64,000 nt of DNA from Symbiodinium sp. CCMP2592 (GCA_905221615.1 CAJNDT010000007.1:1-64000), one strand, 5' to 3'; counted from the first letter of the stretch, positions 1-11,862 are shown. The notes: a model not told the origin generated them from the letters alone. Program-made: numbers and translations.

Positions 1-1508
1 TTCTTCCACTGTGAGTACCAGCTAGACCACTGAGAGTGATCGGGTGACATAACAATAATAGTAGGTTCTTGTTCCTTGATGATCCTAAGAAGATTGGAGC
101 GACCTTGCGGTTGCTCAAGATCTAGACCACTACGCAAGTCGACTGGCTGACCTACTCGCAGACCTGACCGGGCAGCCTTGTGACTCATACGGGGAGATCC
201 ACCGTAGAGTTCTAGGAAGTCAATCTTCCCAGTGCTGGTGACCTGCCAGTGACACTCTTGATGCGGAACCGTTAGGTCTGTCGACTGCAGGGAAGCATCA
301 AAGGTGACCATGCAACTTGCGTGATCAGAACCTTCTGACGTCAGAGTTTCCTCATCAGTCGCGAGAGGAATCTCCACATCAGATGTTATGTCATAATTTT
401 TCCTCAGTTTTGAGATATTAACGCGGACGATGCGTGTTCCAAGATCCACACCTACCATGGATCCTCCGAGTTCGGAGATCACCTTTCCTTTTAGCCAAGA
501 TCCATGTTTGGACCCAGTTGATCCAATCTTAGACTTATCCTCTGACCAGTAGAAAACCTTGGCTCCCAGAGAGAAAGGTCCTTCGGTCATTGACAGTCTG
601 GCCGCAAGATCTCTGCGCAGATCATCAGATTGGCGTGCCTCTTGGTAAGCCCTGTTGGCACGCTCCTTAATGGCTCTCGCAGTGACTTCCGTATCAGTTG
701 GATTACCTGTCAACTGATTGGGATCAGCGTTCTCTGGTGTTATAACATCTCGAGGACGCCTAACAAAGGCCATTTCTAAAGGAGTAACTCCTCCATAGGT
801 AATCGAAGAGTTTCTTGCCAAACATGCTTGTCGAACGAGGTTGCCATACTTCATGGTGATTCCGTTATACTGCGGGTCACCATCCTTCAGGATCTGAAGT
901 ATGATCTTAATCTGATGCTTCAGCAATCGTACAGCAGCTTCGGCCCTGTTGGGCCATGGTGTTCCAGGTCCTGTTGCTACAGGCTTGATATTCTGCCGAT
1001 TGTAATAAGCCTCCATTTTTGGAGTCATGAATGCTTGATCTCCAACTACAAACTTTGGGTTGATCTGAAATTTCTCAAAGTAGTCATTCATAATCGACAT
1101 TGTAGTATGCTCTTCTTTATCCTGGACTACTTCGGAAGTCAACAGGTTTGTTGCTCAGTCATAGAGAATAAGAAATATTAAGCGACTATTCTTGCCGGGA
1201 ATTGGAAGCTCACCGTGATCTACGAAGGTGAGATCACCGAAAGTCTCTGATCTTAAACCGGAAATCTTCGCTCTTGAAGGAGCTCTCACGTGTTCCTGAC
1301 AGGCTGAACACTTTTTGACCAGTTGGTCATATAGCTCATATATCTCCTTTGGGATCTGTAAGGCTTTCGTGCGGCGCTTGAACTGATCCGTACTCATATG
1401 ACGGTGCTTAAGGTGAAGCTTATAGAGTTCTACAGGGTCCTTAAGCTTCTCATGAATCATGCGAAGAGCAATGGGAAGGATGGGCGAGGTCTGCGACAAT
1501 CTCTTCAC
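1..1508 (-). pseudogene. copia-type integrase followed by methyltransferase-like segment (3' end off window)
   Basis: Minus-strand reading frame of a Ty1/copia polyprotein. It opens with the GAG-pre-integrase zinc-binding motif (LHLKHRH, then CSACQE). The integrase core follows, with the expected D-D-E residues: D in DLTFVDHG, D in VVGDQAFMTP and E in WPNRAEAAVRLLK. An in-frame TGA at 1155-1157 breaks the frame just after the first Asp, and reading continues open from there to position 1. The last part (about 1-230) reads FLELYGGSPH, then GLRVGQPVDL, then PTIIVMSPDHSQWS. This resembles motif I and the motif IV region of the cytosine-methyltransferase-like domain known from dinoflagellate retroelements, but the catalytic Pro-Cys is replaced by Pro-Asp. 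The RT and RNase H would lie left of the window. The stop codon and the frameshifts in gag mark a dead copy. Integrase identity is firm; the methyltransferase reading is an inference from motif order. Confidence 0.85.
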
Positions 1509-1547
1509 CTGTAGGTGAGTGTAACAGGAGCCGGGATTGCTTCTGGC

Positions 1548-2630
1548 TCAAGTGGGTCTTACCTCCGTCCCGTCATCAGCTCCTGGGACCATAGACTTCT
1601 CCTCAACAGGAGGTTTGACCGCATATTTGCGGGTTTTCTTCAGAAGGTTTTTAAGACCCTTTGGAGTCTTTGTCTTCGCAGGTGGAACCTCAAGTCTTTC
1701 TTCTTCTGTAGGTTCGTGCGGTGCAGATGATTCTGCAGGTTTGTCTCTAGAGCCTGATGATGGTTCCGATGGTTCGGAAGGCTCAGGAGCATCACCAGAT
1801 GGTTCTGGTGGATCAGGTTTCTTGGCAGATGATTCAGCCGGATCAGATGGAAGAGGCTTCTTCTTACCTGGAATGCCCTTCGGTGGTGGATCAGCTGCTC
1901 CTTCAGGTGCTTTGTCGCAACCTTTGAGGAACGTCTGAGGCTTTTTCTGTCCTGCGCAGGCTGGACAGCGACCTTCCGGGATCTTAGTATAAGATCTTCT
2001 TTCTTCCTTTGGCTTCTTAGCTCCTAGAGCAGTCTCCGGCGCACTGAACGACGTACCTGACTTAGGGAGATACTTCCTGGTGGAAGTGAAGCCTAGAAGG
2101 TCCAATACCAAATGGTTATTGGTACTAATCGGAAGGGGGGTTTTGTACAAACCGAAAGCTTCACACGTTGCTAGGTCAGCTGTGGGACTACACTCGAGGG
2201 TCATTCTTAGATTCCTCATCTGTTCGATGGATAACAAAATGGGAACTCTCCCCTGATCCAGAACTTCTATGGTTGTATCTCTTCTTGGAGTTGTGTTGAA
2301 CCATAGAGTTACACGCTCCTTGATAAGAGCTGTTTCACTATCTGCGAAAGAGAACTTCGTGTTCGAAGGTGAGAAAGTGAAATCAATCATGCCTGGGGCA
2401 CGTTGCTTCACGGACTTGATAAGCCTGTTCACCGCATAGCGGGAACCCATAGCCCTAGTACAACCTGAGTCAAGTATGACAAAGGTAGGGTTCTTATCAA
2501 GATTGATCCGCTCTGTGAGAGCAGATAGGACGGTGTGCTGCAACGGAAAAACCGCTGTTGCAGTTTCAACACCTTGCCCCTCGGATGGTTCAAAGACCTG
2601 GGGCACGTAACTCACTGATGAGTTGAACAC
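1548..2630 (-). pseudogene. copia-type retropepsin-like protease region of the polyprotein
   Basis: A 360-residue open frame of the same retrotransposon, between gag and integrase. The retropepsin active-site triad is in VILDSGCTRAMG (Asp at about residue 54), followed by the expected beta-rich stretch with FSFADSET and VPILLSIEQM. After about residue 190 comes a Lys/Pro/Glu/Ser-rich linker with a CPAC cysteine pair, which leads towards the integrase zinc motif at 1508. The protease would cut the Gag-Pol precursor inside virus-like particles. The frame itself has no stops, but the neighbouring parts are frameshifted, so the protein is unlikely to be made as one piece. Plus-strand Ser-rich ORFs over 1537-1938 are shadows of the linker. 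Confidence 0.8.
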
Positions 2631-3507
2631 GGGTTCTTGGTGCGCGCTCGGATCTGTGCCTCTACCTGATGATCCTGCTTGATTTCTTCTCTTCTTTCTC
2701 CTTGTTTTTCTTCGTGAGGCTTGCTCCTCTGTTTTGCTGCATAGATGTATAAGGGGACGTGTGATCGGTCATAAGCGGCATAAATTCCAAAACTGAGTCA
2801 GTTATAATAACTGTCCTCATACCATGAATCCCAGCTCGGGGCGTGGAACTTATAGGCCTGTGGAGAATTACAGTTTGGTCTCCTTGTAAGGAGGCGGACG
2901 AGCTTGTATCCTTACCTTTCCTTTAGACTTGCGGCCTTAGAAGGAGCATTCTGTTATCCCCTTTGTCTTTCCTTTTCCTTTGCCTTTCCACTTTTCCTTT
3001 TTCCTTTCCTTTACCTTTACGAAATAGCTGGAATCAGTTGGATAATGTCTGATTGGTTGGCTCCCACTTTTTTCTTTCCGCGGTATGACCTAAAACGGCC
3101 CCGTCCTTTTCGATTGCCACCTTGCTATTTCGGTGACCGGGACGCATTCTTGGTTTTCTTCCCTTTTTGACCTCCTTGCAACGAAGGCCTCAGGTCATCA
3201 ACTGTCCAGAAAGACAGCTTATTCATCCTCGGCGGCCAAGAAGCCTTCCTCAAGGGTGTCTTCGTCTTGGAGCCAGATCCATCGACTCCATCGTATTCAC
3301 CATGAGAGGATGAGGAAGTTTAGACCTACGCGTTTACGGCGTTTGGTCTCTACCCTTCCATGGCGGTCTTTTGTGAGAAGAGTGCCGAATGTTGGGATCC
3401 TGCCAGACCAGTTCTGGTCGTTGCGAAAACTGATCCGAACATGGTCTGCCGTACAACAGGGTACGTGTAGGTCTAAATCGGTGACCTTGGTTTGGGTCAA
3501 ATGATGT
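2631..3507 (-). pseudogene. degenerate gag C-terminal and linker region
   Basis: This stretch joins gag to protease. Short minus-strand segments still read as gag C-terminus (for example HLTQTKVTDLDLHV near 3500 and SFRNDQNWSGRIP near 3420). Basic, Gly-rich linker text follows (EYDGVDGSGSKTKTP near 3290-3250; GNRKGRGRFRSYRGKKK near 3110). Several frame changes and stops separate them. The plus strand at 2960-3010 is a CCTTTC-rich tract. No separate gene is supported. Confidence 0.6.
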
Positions 3508-4261
3508 TTACAAAACTCCCCGTTGCATCTCATTTAGGTCGGACTGCACTAGGAAGAGGAGAGCTAGGAGATTATCGTTCAGAGGAAACGCTCTTCGATG
3601 ATTGTCAAGGCGTTCCTTGTTCCATGTTTCGAAATAGCGTGCGGCATATGTGTCTCTCTCGGCTGCATCCTGCATGCGCAAGAAGGTTTGGTCTGCTTGC
3701 ACAGCTTGCATGAAATCTGGATGGGCATCCTCCAGAGCTATCTCTGGTAAGAGATCCATCCATGAGTTTTTCACGCGCTGTAGCACGATCTCAAACTTGG
3801 CAATCCAAGTCACAAAGTCTTGGTTGCCCTTCCATGCCTTGAATAGGCCGAGGAAACGCCACAGGAAAACGTACTGTTCTCCTTTCACGAAAAATGGACG
3901 CATCTTCTCCTTGAAGTAATCTACTCCATCTGGGGCTGAAACAGCCTTTTCTCGGTTTCAGTGATTCCTTTTGTACTGCGGTCAATCCGGAGAGCCTCGT
4001 CTTGAGAGACGGACCTCTTTTGGTTTCATCCAGCGTTGTAATGTCACACCAGTCGTCAATCAACTGTTCATACTCAAACCACGAAGTGGTGCCATCATAG
4101 GCAGGCGCGATTTTGGGCGTGATGCCTAGTTGGGCTAGCATGCGGTCAGATGATGCATATGACTGTGCGACATACGTGGCTGGACCTTGTGAGGTCTCTT
4201 CGTCCTCATATCCCCCGGAGGATTGGGAGCTGTCGTCGGCTTCGCTAGGCGAGCTCGACAT
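3508..4261 (-). pseudogene. copia-type gag, frameshifted
   Basis: The N-terminal gag frame starts with ATG at 4261, after an acidic Ser-rich head. It contains the dinoflagellate copia gag signature (PAYDGTTSWFEYEQLIDDW, then TRLSGL). Near 3930-3940 a run of A residues (GAGAAAAGG on the minus strand) shifts the frame. The continuation reads AVSAPDGVDYFKEKMRPFF and runs on as a second open frame (3903-3508) with GEQYVFLWRF, NSWMDLLP and FLVQSDLNEMQRGVL. Together these form a capsid-like structural protein. The shift could be an old indel or a slippery site; given the stop codon in integrase, decay is simpler. No LTR could be recognised upstream of the ATG. Confidence 0.8.
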
Positions 4262-5095
4262 GGTGCTGCCTCAGCCCGCTTTGTTAAGCGATCGGCTGGA
4301 TGCCGACCGCTGTTGCGGTGCTATGTGAAGCGGGCGGCCCTTCCGGGCTCCGCTACCAGAAAACTGAGCCGATACACCCCTTTAGGATTACTCCTGTGGG
4401 AGTGTATGACCAGTTTAAGTCCCGTGGGATCTAAGGCAACGCCCAGCACACGGACAGCAAGTGTTTTGTTCTGCTACGCAGAGAGAGCTTGTGTCAAGTC
4501 GGTAAAACCACTTGAGCCAGCGAGCAACGGACATATATACATGTGAGCATACAACCATGCCATTGCTGAAAGTACCTACCCCTTTGTTTTTATGGGCACC
4601 GGGGGAGATGGTGGAGAGTTGGCGCTGTGAGCGTGGTTATATGATGTCGATTTTCGCCTGGTCTAGGTATGCTTTGATAGTCGTATCGGTTTGGAGAAGT
4701 GGTGGGGGTGGTCCGCTGACTCCCGTGACGACTCCAAAACAAGCAAAAGTGGTAGCCTGGAAGTCCATCCTCATACTCCGGACACCCCTGCCCTGCTTGT
4801 CGCGCATGCTTACTTTTAAAGTGGGACCGTGATCCCTGAAAAGCTTCTGCAACTTCAATGTCTTGTCTCCATAGTAAATACCATGCACAAACACTCACAT
4901 TCACGTAAGCTATCAGTATTTTGAAGCTTTCACAACACACAAACACACCCGCACGCACACATACACGTGCCCTTGTTGGCACGATCATGTTGCTTTAATG
5001 AACTGAACCCAGATTCCCCTCCTCAGCGGAGCCCACGTGCATTGTCATTGCAGGCTCGGCGCCTCCATGCTGAGTCGATGGGGAAAGGAAGCAGT
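4262..5095. other. no confident gene; probable 5' leader/LTR of the copia element, then intron sequence
   Basis: This lies upstream of the gag start in minus orientation and would hold the 5' LTR and primer-binding site, but the matching 3' LTR is outside the window, so neither can be shown. ORFs here (4590-4988 and others) overlap on both strands and look like chance. A (CA)n-like stretch sits at 4930-4965. Confidence 0.4.
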
Positions 5096-5099
5096 CTTC

Positions 5100-6371
5100 T
5101 AAGGCTAAGCGATGTGAAGCGGAAGAGAGACGTCTGGCCTGAGGTGTTGTAGCGATTGTCGTCCGCGTTCTGGATCAGCTCCAACAGGAAGTGCCCCTTA
5201 GAGGCATACAAGTCGATGGCCAGCCTTTCGACAGCAGCCTCAGACAAAAAGCACAACAAAGCGCACACGAAAGACGACAAAAGAGGCTTCCCGCACTTAG
5301 GGTGCTCACCCCGATGCTCCGCTGCATGGCGCTAGCACTTTGCAGCACTGCCGGCGGCACAGTGCTGTAGTCGATGTCCAGGCCACGCTGCTGTCGAATA
5401 TTTCGTAACAGTTCCACAGGCGCGTCCGGTGGTGGCGACCCAGTGTTTGGCGGACTTTGGCCAAACCCGACGTCACCCTTCCCATCAGCATGCACCTCGC
5501 CGTGCAGCTCCGCACGGAGTTGCGAGGAACGCTGAGATCTTTGAGAAAGCGCAGCTTGCACCTGGGCACTGGCCTCCTCAGCAGCACGCTGAGCTTTGTC
5601 CAGTGCCATCTGCAGCTCTGCAATCTGCTCGGAATGTTGCCTACGTCTTCTATCCAGTACGGCTTCCACTTCAGCCAGTCTGGCAAGAGCTTCCTCCCGC
5701 TCGCAGCTGGCGTCGGCGCCATGGACTTGGGAGAGCATAGGCCGCAGGATTTCCAGCCTCTGTTTGCGCTGTGTCCAGTTCTCGTAGGCACAGCGAGGCT
5801 CCCATATTTGCACCTCCTTGCCCGCATGGCTACCAATGGCGCTGTCCAGGCAGGGTGCAGCAGCACGAAGGATTTCAACCAGTGGCAGGACGAAAGGAAC
5901 GTTGGGAAAGTGTTTGTGGGCGGCTTCAACAGAGGCCTTCAGAAGTGGCGCTGCGGCAAGGGCAGGCCTTTGTAACAAGAGCCGAGAAACGGCAAAGCTA
6001 AGGACCGGCACGATATCTCGACCGAAACTCTTGTTGCACGCCGCCGCACCCAGCGGCAGCGTAACTTCTGCCCTCGCTGCCGGTCTTGCAAAGGCCATGA
6101 CAAGGACAAGCGGCGCGGCTTCTGCCAGCTGAGATGCCGCCTGCGCAACCTTCTTCGCTGTGAATACATCTGCAGGCTTGCGCATCTCTTGAATGCACAA
6201 ATGCTGCAGAGGCAGATGGCCATGAGCTCCGCCCGGACGAGTGGGATTAGCTCCTGCATGCAAGCACTGCTGCACGATGTCATCTTCAACCTCCTGCATC
6301 GAGGTCAACTTGGACAACTCCCTGAACAGCAGATCTGTGGCAGCCTGACATCCAGCCGGCACGTGCCACAA
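5100..6371 (-). CDS. NO VEIN/sacsin-like GHKL ATPase, two exons of a larger gene
   Basis: Two joined minus-strand exons are visible. The right exon (6371-5310) encodes about 354 residues: an ankyrin-like stretch (CLHAGANPTRPGGAHGHLPL), an Ala/Leu-rich helical region and a long coiled coil (EEALARLAEVEAVLDRRRR to about QVQAALSQRSQ). It ends with a canonical donor (GTGAGC, GT at 5308-5309). A 70-71-bp intron follows, and the next exon (about 5238-5100) reads AAVERLAIDLY, then GHFLLELIQNADDNRY. ELIQNADDN is the N-box of the Bergerat-fold ATPase in NO VEIN-type and sacsin-type proteins. These are large ATP-binding proteins, often with chaperone or developmental roles. The rest of the ATPase must lie further left in unresolved exons or be cut off by the copia element. 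Family assignment is good for the domain; overall function is unknown. Confidence 0.6.
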
Positions 6372-6610
6372 ACGTGCAAGGTAACGACATCCACAATCAT
6401 TGCAGCCTCTTCCACCACCTCTGCCACTGCTGTGTGGCCACTCGCCTGAGAACGTTTAGAAAACCGGGCTTGAGCCTACGCTCACACCCTGACCATGATG
6501 AACCCCCCTCCTACAAGACCGTGCCTGAGCCGCGGAAAAGAGCGTTTGCTGAGGACCCACCTGCCAAAAGCACCCGAACAGGCAAAAGTGCGAGAGCTGG
6601 AAAGCCGGAG
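6372..6610 (-). CDS. possible upstream exon of the NO VEIN-like gene
   Basis: Just upstream of the large exon, the minus strand shows an acceptor-like TTTCTAAACGTTCTCAG at about 6448. It is followed by GHTAVAEVVEEAAMIVDVV, which looks coding, but in a different frame from the 6371 exon. Either a short intron or a frameshift lies between them. No motif is recognised. Confidence 0.25.
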
Positions 6611-6614
6611 GAAT

Positions 6615-6875
6615 TCATATCTACCTGCCTATCTATCTATCTATCTACCTAATCTATCAAACCCATCTATATCTATCTAATCTAATCCATCTGTCTATCT
6701 ATTTGTCTATCTTCCTATCTACAAGTTTCTCTATCCGTGTGTCTACCTATCTACAAGTTTCTCTATCTATTTACCTACAAGTATATGCATGTAAACATAC
6801 TAACTGTCTGTCTGTGTATCTGCAGTGTATCTGTCTGTCTGTCTGTGTCTCTGTCTGTCTGTCTTTCGAGTGCGG
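6615..6875. repeat. TATC/CTGT tetranucleotide microsatellite
   Basis: Imperfect (TATC)n passes into (CTGT)n. The plus-strand ORFs across it (Leu/Ser/Tyr-rich) are repeat artefacts. Its place between exon-like pieces suggests intron sequence. Confidence 0.85.
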
Positions 6876-6885
6876 CATTTCCTAA

Positions 6886-9800
6886 TCATTCCGCTGCCTG
6901 ACAATCTAAATCATCACGTAGTTTTAAGATGGCGGCAGTATCCATGTGTTGCTGTTGCATATCCCCCTGATTTCGCCACGCAAGCGAAGGGCGGACCTGT
7001 GCGTCTTGTCTGGGAGGCAGAAGCAGTATCTGAGCCAGGGCGTGGCAATTCAAGCAACAAATCGTACGTGCACCGTCCTCAAAGAAGTGGCTGGAACGCT
7101 GATGAATGATGAACAAAATGCACCGTCCTGTCACAAACGTACCCTGCAGGAAATCAGTGACTACAGCCTCTAGCCTGGCAAGCGGCGGGTGAGCAAGACA
7201 CGCTGGGGCCCGAGCTTTGGGATCGTGCTCTCGAAGCATGGCCGACAGCTTGTGGATGTACCCGGACTGCAACAGGCTCGGTTTGTGCAGCTCTCTCTCT
7301 TTCTCTCTCTCACCTTAAAGATGTCCTATCATGGACCACAAAAGACACGGGATGACATCAATTTCTGCAGCGTGAAGCTGCGACGGCTCAAGCAGCTTTC
7401 GGGGCGCGATGCTTCAGATCCTGATTTGGAGCCACCCCTCGCGTGACCTTGGCCATGTCGATCGCCAACTTCCGCAGACTTGCCTTCAGGCATCGGCGTG
7501 CAACTGCCGCCCGTGAACTTGCTGGCACATAGACAGAAGATCACAGGCGGCTTCTGATCCAACGCTTTGACGAGCTTCGGAACAGGCCCACTAACTGCAC
7601 CAGAGCACTCGGAGATTGTTCAAATCCGTTTGAAGGACCTGTCTTCCTCGATCCCAGTAGTTGAAGTTCGGACCTCCACAGCTGCATGAGCTCGCAGCGC
7701 TCGCGTAGATCGCAACAGTGGACTTGAGCTCAGGCAGATGCCAGTTGCACACGGATTGGACACCAAGGGAGGAGACACAACCTAAATCAGGGAACAGATG
7801 ATCACAGCAAACCAAGAAGGTGGAATCTCTAAACTGCCACAATCAAATGGACGGCCTCGTCTATGTACTCGTCGTCGTCGTCCTCCTCCTCCTCTTCCTC
7901 ATCTTCGCCCTTCTCAGGAACGCTGGAGCTGCAAGTTCAGAGTAGGCTTGGGAAGTTCTGAATTCACAACAGCGAAAGCAACCACCCAGAAATGGAACAA
8001 ATTCCTTCATGGCTGCGAATGCACGGACACGAGTCATGGTTTCGCACGGCCTTGGGCATGATCTCCGTATCTGAGCTTGATATGCGCATTGCCTCGTGTG
8101 GCAGCTGCTTTTTGTGCATTCTGCATGCGGCCTTGCAAATGAGCTCCAGGCCATCCATGCACATCCAGCGGAAACCAAGACTAAGATCGCTTGGCAGAAG
8201 TGCCCCCTCAAAACATGAGAACCGCTGACGGCTTTGCCTTGCTGTTCTTTCTAGGGTTCTTGGCTTGAGGCTGGAGCGGCTGGAGAGGACGAGACCCAAC
8301 CCAACACTGCTGTGTCAACTATTGTGACGGCTATGGGAGGAGCCGGACGGCTGAGAGAGGTCATTGCGTCTGGCTGCACTGCACTACGCCATTTATGGCG
8401 ACAACGCCAAAGCTGTGAGTCCTTTTGCGGGTGCTTTGCCGGCTGAGTGTCCTGTTGTCATTTTCAAGCCTTGGGCCCAGAACGGGCCTCAGGCGGCAGA
8501 GCAGAAGATAACTTCCCCTGCGCTGAAAGCTCCAAGCTCCAGGTTCTTTGATCTTCGAACCCCTCGTCCTCCATTGCTGAGTTCCCTGAAGCACCCTTCT
8601 AGCATCTCCTAGGCAAGAACCTGAAGCCTCTGGAGTACTTCATCGCCACCTCCGCCAATGCCTGCGCCGCTCCTTCGGCGGCTCAGGTGGCCACCTGCAA
8701 CTTCAAGCATCGCACTTCGGAGGGTCGACATCTTCCCAGTCCCTGCCTGAATTGAAGCTGTCTCTGCAAAGCAAACGTGCAGTGGGCGGTGAAACGCTGC
8801 CTCCCGCTCATTCCAAGTCATCAGTCCGAAACATTCGAGTTCTCAACGACTGACTCAAGCACACATGAACGTGCCGAAAAGGACACCTAAATCATCAAGC
8901 GAGCTGCGTCCTTTCGGCAACTGCTTGAAAGCATGGTGTGCCTCTGGGTCAACCTGTGCCTCCCTCTGCTCCGGTGGGAACTCGTGGGACAGGTCGATTT
9001 CTGCCGACCTCGCAGGTAGTGTGCAGCTGGCTTTGCTTTCGGGTCCCACGACCACACATGTTCGATCAGAGTCCTCTTTAAATCCGTCACTTTGGGCAAC
9101 AGGCCGACAAAGGCATGTCAACCAAAATAAGAGTTAACATGCTGCAATGAGCTGCACGCCCGTCAGACATATCCATGTCGATGTCTACATCTACGTTTAC
9201 GTTTGTACATGAAAATGTATATGTACGTATCTATGTACGTATCTGCGAAAGAAGGAAGATGTGCATGTCGCAAACATGTCAATGCTGCACAAGGCTTGGC
9301 ATCTCTACCATTGCCAGAATGATGGAACCTCCTTTTCCCAGGGGGGACAGGCTGCCCCGTTTTGGGCCCTCGCCGGTCGTAGGTCACCGACTCTGGGACT
9401 CCACACTCAGCGCCCTGCGCAGCTCCGGATTCGTAAAGGCACCAACTTGCACATGAGAACAGACTGGTCACGCCAAATCGCCTTCCAAAGCTCGGCATAG
9501 ATGCCTTTCAAGAGCACCCACAAATGCCAACACAACGACCTCAGTGCTTCCAGCCTGCCACGGCTCCCAAAAGGCTTTGCTGCTCTGTCTCCTGCAGGCC
9601 AACATCGTCAGCTCACGAGTTTGCAGTTTGCAGCTGTGGCGGGCTCCTTGGAAGTGGAGGCACCTCGAGTCCACATGGGCCTGTTGGCGATGCGAATTAG
9701 ACTCTAAACCATGCGCATTGAATCTCACCGATTCACCCTGCCTCCTTGGCACTTGAAGAGGTGTCGCCCAGCCTGCAGTACATTGCCCAAGAGTCGCTCG

Positions 9801-10130
9801 GCTGTGCCACTTCCTGGTTGGATTTGTTGCAAACGCTTCTCGCCTCCGCTTGCAGACGGGGCCTTGCACGTACGAACTCACAGGTATGGATCGCCGGGTT
9901 GCAATCTGTGCGTCTTCAGTCTCAGATCCATATTCCTGCCTTGATAATCGATGCTCGGCAGGAAAGCGGTGAAGAGAAAGGAGAGCATGTCTGGAACGCT
10001 CTGCGCAGCGTTGAGCATGTTGAGTAAGGCCAGCATCTAGCCACCACCAGACAGACCGAAACTGGCAGCTTCCCTTCTTTCCCGTATGGGCAGCGTCAAC
10101 GTCCGGCAGTATTTGCCGTCCGAGCGCCAC
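6886..10130 (-). CDS. exon-like pieces of an unidentified intron-rich gene (cluster B)
   Basis: Several short minus-strand segments have coding character and are bounded by GT or AG sites. Examples are SGYIHKLSAMLREHDPKAR to TDFLQG at about 7280-7150, ending at GGTACGTTTG; GLELICKAACRMHKKQLPHE with SSSDTEIMPKAVRNHDSC at about 8190-8030; SAEIDLSHEFPPEQREAQ to SSLDDLGVLF at about 9010-8880; and QEVAQPSDSWAMYCRLG near 9830-9770. Between them lie intron-like sequence and small repeats, such as a CGT/CCT-rich tract at 7870-7905. I recognise no family. They could belong to the NO VEIN-like gene downstream or to separate genes. Exact exon borders cannot be set by eye. Confidence 0.3.
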
Positions 10131-11367
10131 ACAGTCTTTAGTTCAAGCAGCAGATGATAACTGCGCTAACAAACGTCTGGGGATGCAGACGTGACATCCA
10201 GGAAGCTCTCATTCCCGAAGGTACGTGCATTACTGCAGTATGGTCTGCAACTCCGATTGCCCTCACCGAGCATAACGGAACTGCAGGGCACAGGCCCGTC
10301 AGAGATCAGAAACTTGTTCCGTCTGCACCTGCAAGCAGGGACAAGTACTCTGCGATTGGAACGAAGGCATCTGCAGATTCTCCCATGCCTTTCCAGCAGG
10401 TACGGCATTGATTGCTGCGAGAGCAACATCCTCCAAGGTCAACGCATACTGATCGGAATAACAATCGCACTGTGCGGAACGACACGCATGCACATAACTA
10501 CTTTCTCTGGCGTGTGCGCAGCCTTCATGATCTCCAAGTTCTCTGCAGAGTCCCATGCCTGCCGCGTGTGCTGACCCGACTCACGAATCGCATCACGGCA
10601 AGACGCTACCTTGAGCTGCCGCGCAGGCCTGGCTGGACATCCGTGGAGTCTCTGCAACGTTGCTAAGACTGTTCTGGCCAGGGGAACACTGCGTAAGCAT
10701 GTCAGGGCTTCTGGCTTTGGCCACGAACGAAAGCCGCGATCTGCGAAGCTGCAAGGCTCTATGTATGCGGTGTCTCAGCAGTGATCAAACATTGGACAGA
10801 ATGCCTGACCACGAGGCACGGAAACCGATGGTGAGTCCTTTCCCGACAGGAAAGAACCAGAACTCTTGAATTAGCTTGCAAGCCAAATGTTGATGAAGTT
10901 GACTCGTACTGGGAACCAGGCTCGCGTCAAGACAGCAAATAACAGTCGTGCCCTCTGGCGCAGTTGCTGCTGCTTTTTTCCTGCTTTCCTGGCAGTGCAA
11001 AATGGGATGTTGTGTCGACAAATGCCGCCCCTCGGCCGCAGCTGACAACACAGCTGAGACAGGAACTTTGAAGCGCCTGCCTTTTGGCTGACAGGAACTT
11101 GAGCAGGAACCTGTTTTTTGCGGGAACGAACACTCTGCACCCGTAACAGCTCATTAAACCTGAGCGCCGCACTTTTCCAAGGAGCAGCAGCTGCTGGGCG
11201 AAGGCCTCAACATGTCCACTGCGCAGGTCTCGCATGCACATCCGACAACGCAGCTGACAGGTATCTGGGCATCAGACACGGAACGACTCAACCGAAGCCC
11301 GCGAAACTCCTTCGTCTGATGCCAAGTTGGCAACTAGGAGGACCTGCGAACCGAAGGCAAGGACACG
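10131..11367 (-). other. mostly intron-like, with weak coding pieces
   Basis: Possible minus-strand exons are MCMRDLRSGHVEAFAQQLLL at about 11240-11170 and SQLHQHLACKLIQEFWFF at about 10920-10850. The rest is unassigned. Overlapping ORFs occur on both strands with no conserved motif. Confidence 0.25.
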
Positions 11368-11720
11368 TCAAGCTCTGTTCTTTGGCGGGCCTCGTGCTTG
11401 CTGGCTAAGGGCTCCAAGATGTCCAGTCTCGAGATCTCCATGGAAATCTGCAAGGCTTCTCCCAACTGGCACAAGACAAGGCTGGCTGGTCGCTGAAACG
11501 GTCTGGCTGAGTCTAGCCTCGTCAGGCACCAGTTGCTGCTTCAGGTGCCACAGCATGGTCCCCTGGCCAGCAGAAAGATCGATAAGACGTCATTCAAGCT
11601 CTGCTACGCTTCAGAACCAATAATCCAAGCAGATCCTTGTCGCCAGGCTTGGCCAAGAGTTTCTGGATCCACTCTTTCTTTGAGGGCACCGGTTCCCCGG
11701 CCTACAGCATGCCGTGAAGA
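11368..11720 (-). CDS. exon pair with a Rossmann-like glycine motif (possible methyltransferase piece)
   Basis: Two adjacent minus-strand coding pieces. The first (about 11690-11595) reads KKEWIQKLLAKPGDKDLLGL and ends in VLKRSRA. The second (about 11590-11400) reads RLIDLSAGQGTMLWHLKQQL, then VPDEARLSQTV. IDLSAGQGTM resembles motif I of class I SAM-dependent methyltransferases, but the other motifs are not seen, so this is only a hint. The pieces sit in the same strand and spacing pattern as cluster A to the right and may be part of the same gene. Confidence 0.3.
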
Positions 11721-11862
11721 GACTTCCATTTGAGTCTGTTTGTTGGTTGCTGTGTAAGCAACAGACCTGCACAGCAATATGAGCAGGAGCCGTCTTTGGA
11801 TCAATATACTTCTCGGCATATGCCCTGTCCTGCCATCGGCACAAGTTCCACACGGCAAAGCA

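Noticed and set aside
1540..1552. TTCTGGCTCAAG resembling the end of the spliced leader
   Set aside because: Only about 11 of 12 bases match, the 5' half is absent, and it lies in the coding sequence of the copia protease-integrase region.
1537..1938. Plus-strand Ser/Gly-rich ORF
   Set aside because: Antisense shadow of the Lys/Pro/Glu-rich linker of the copia polyprotein.
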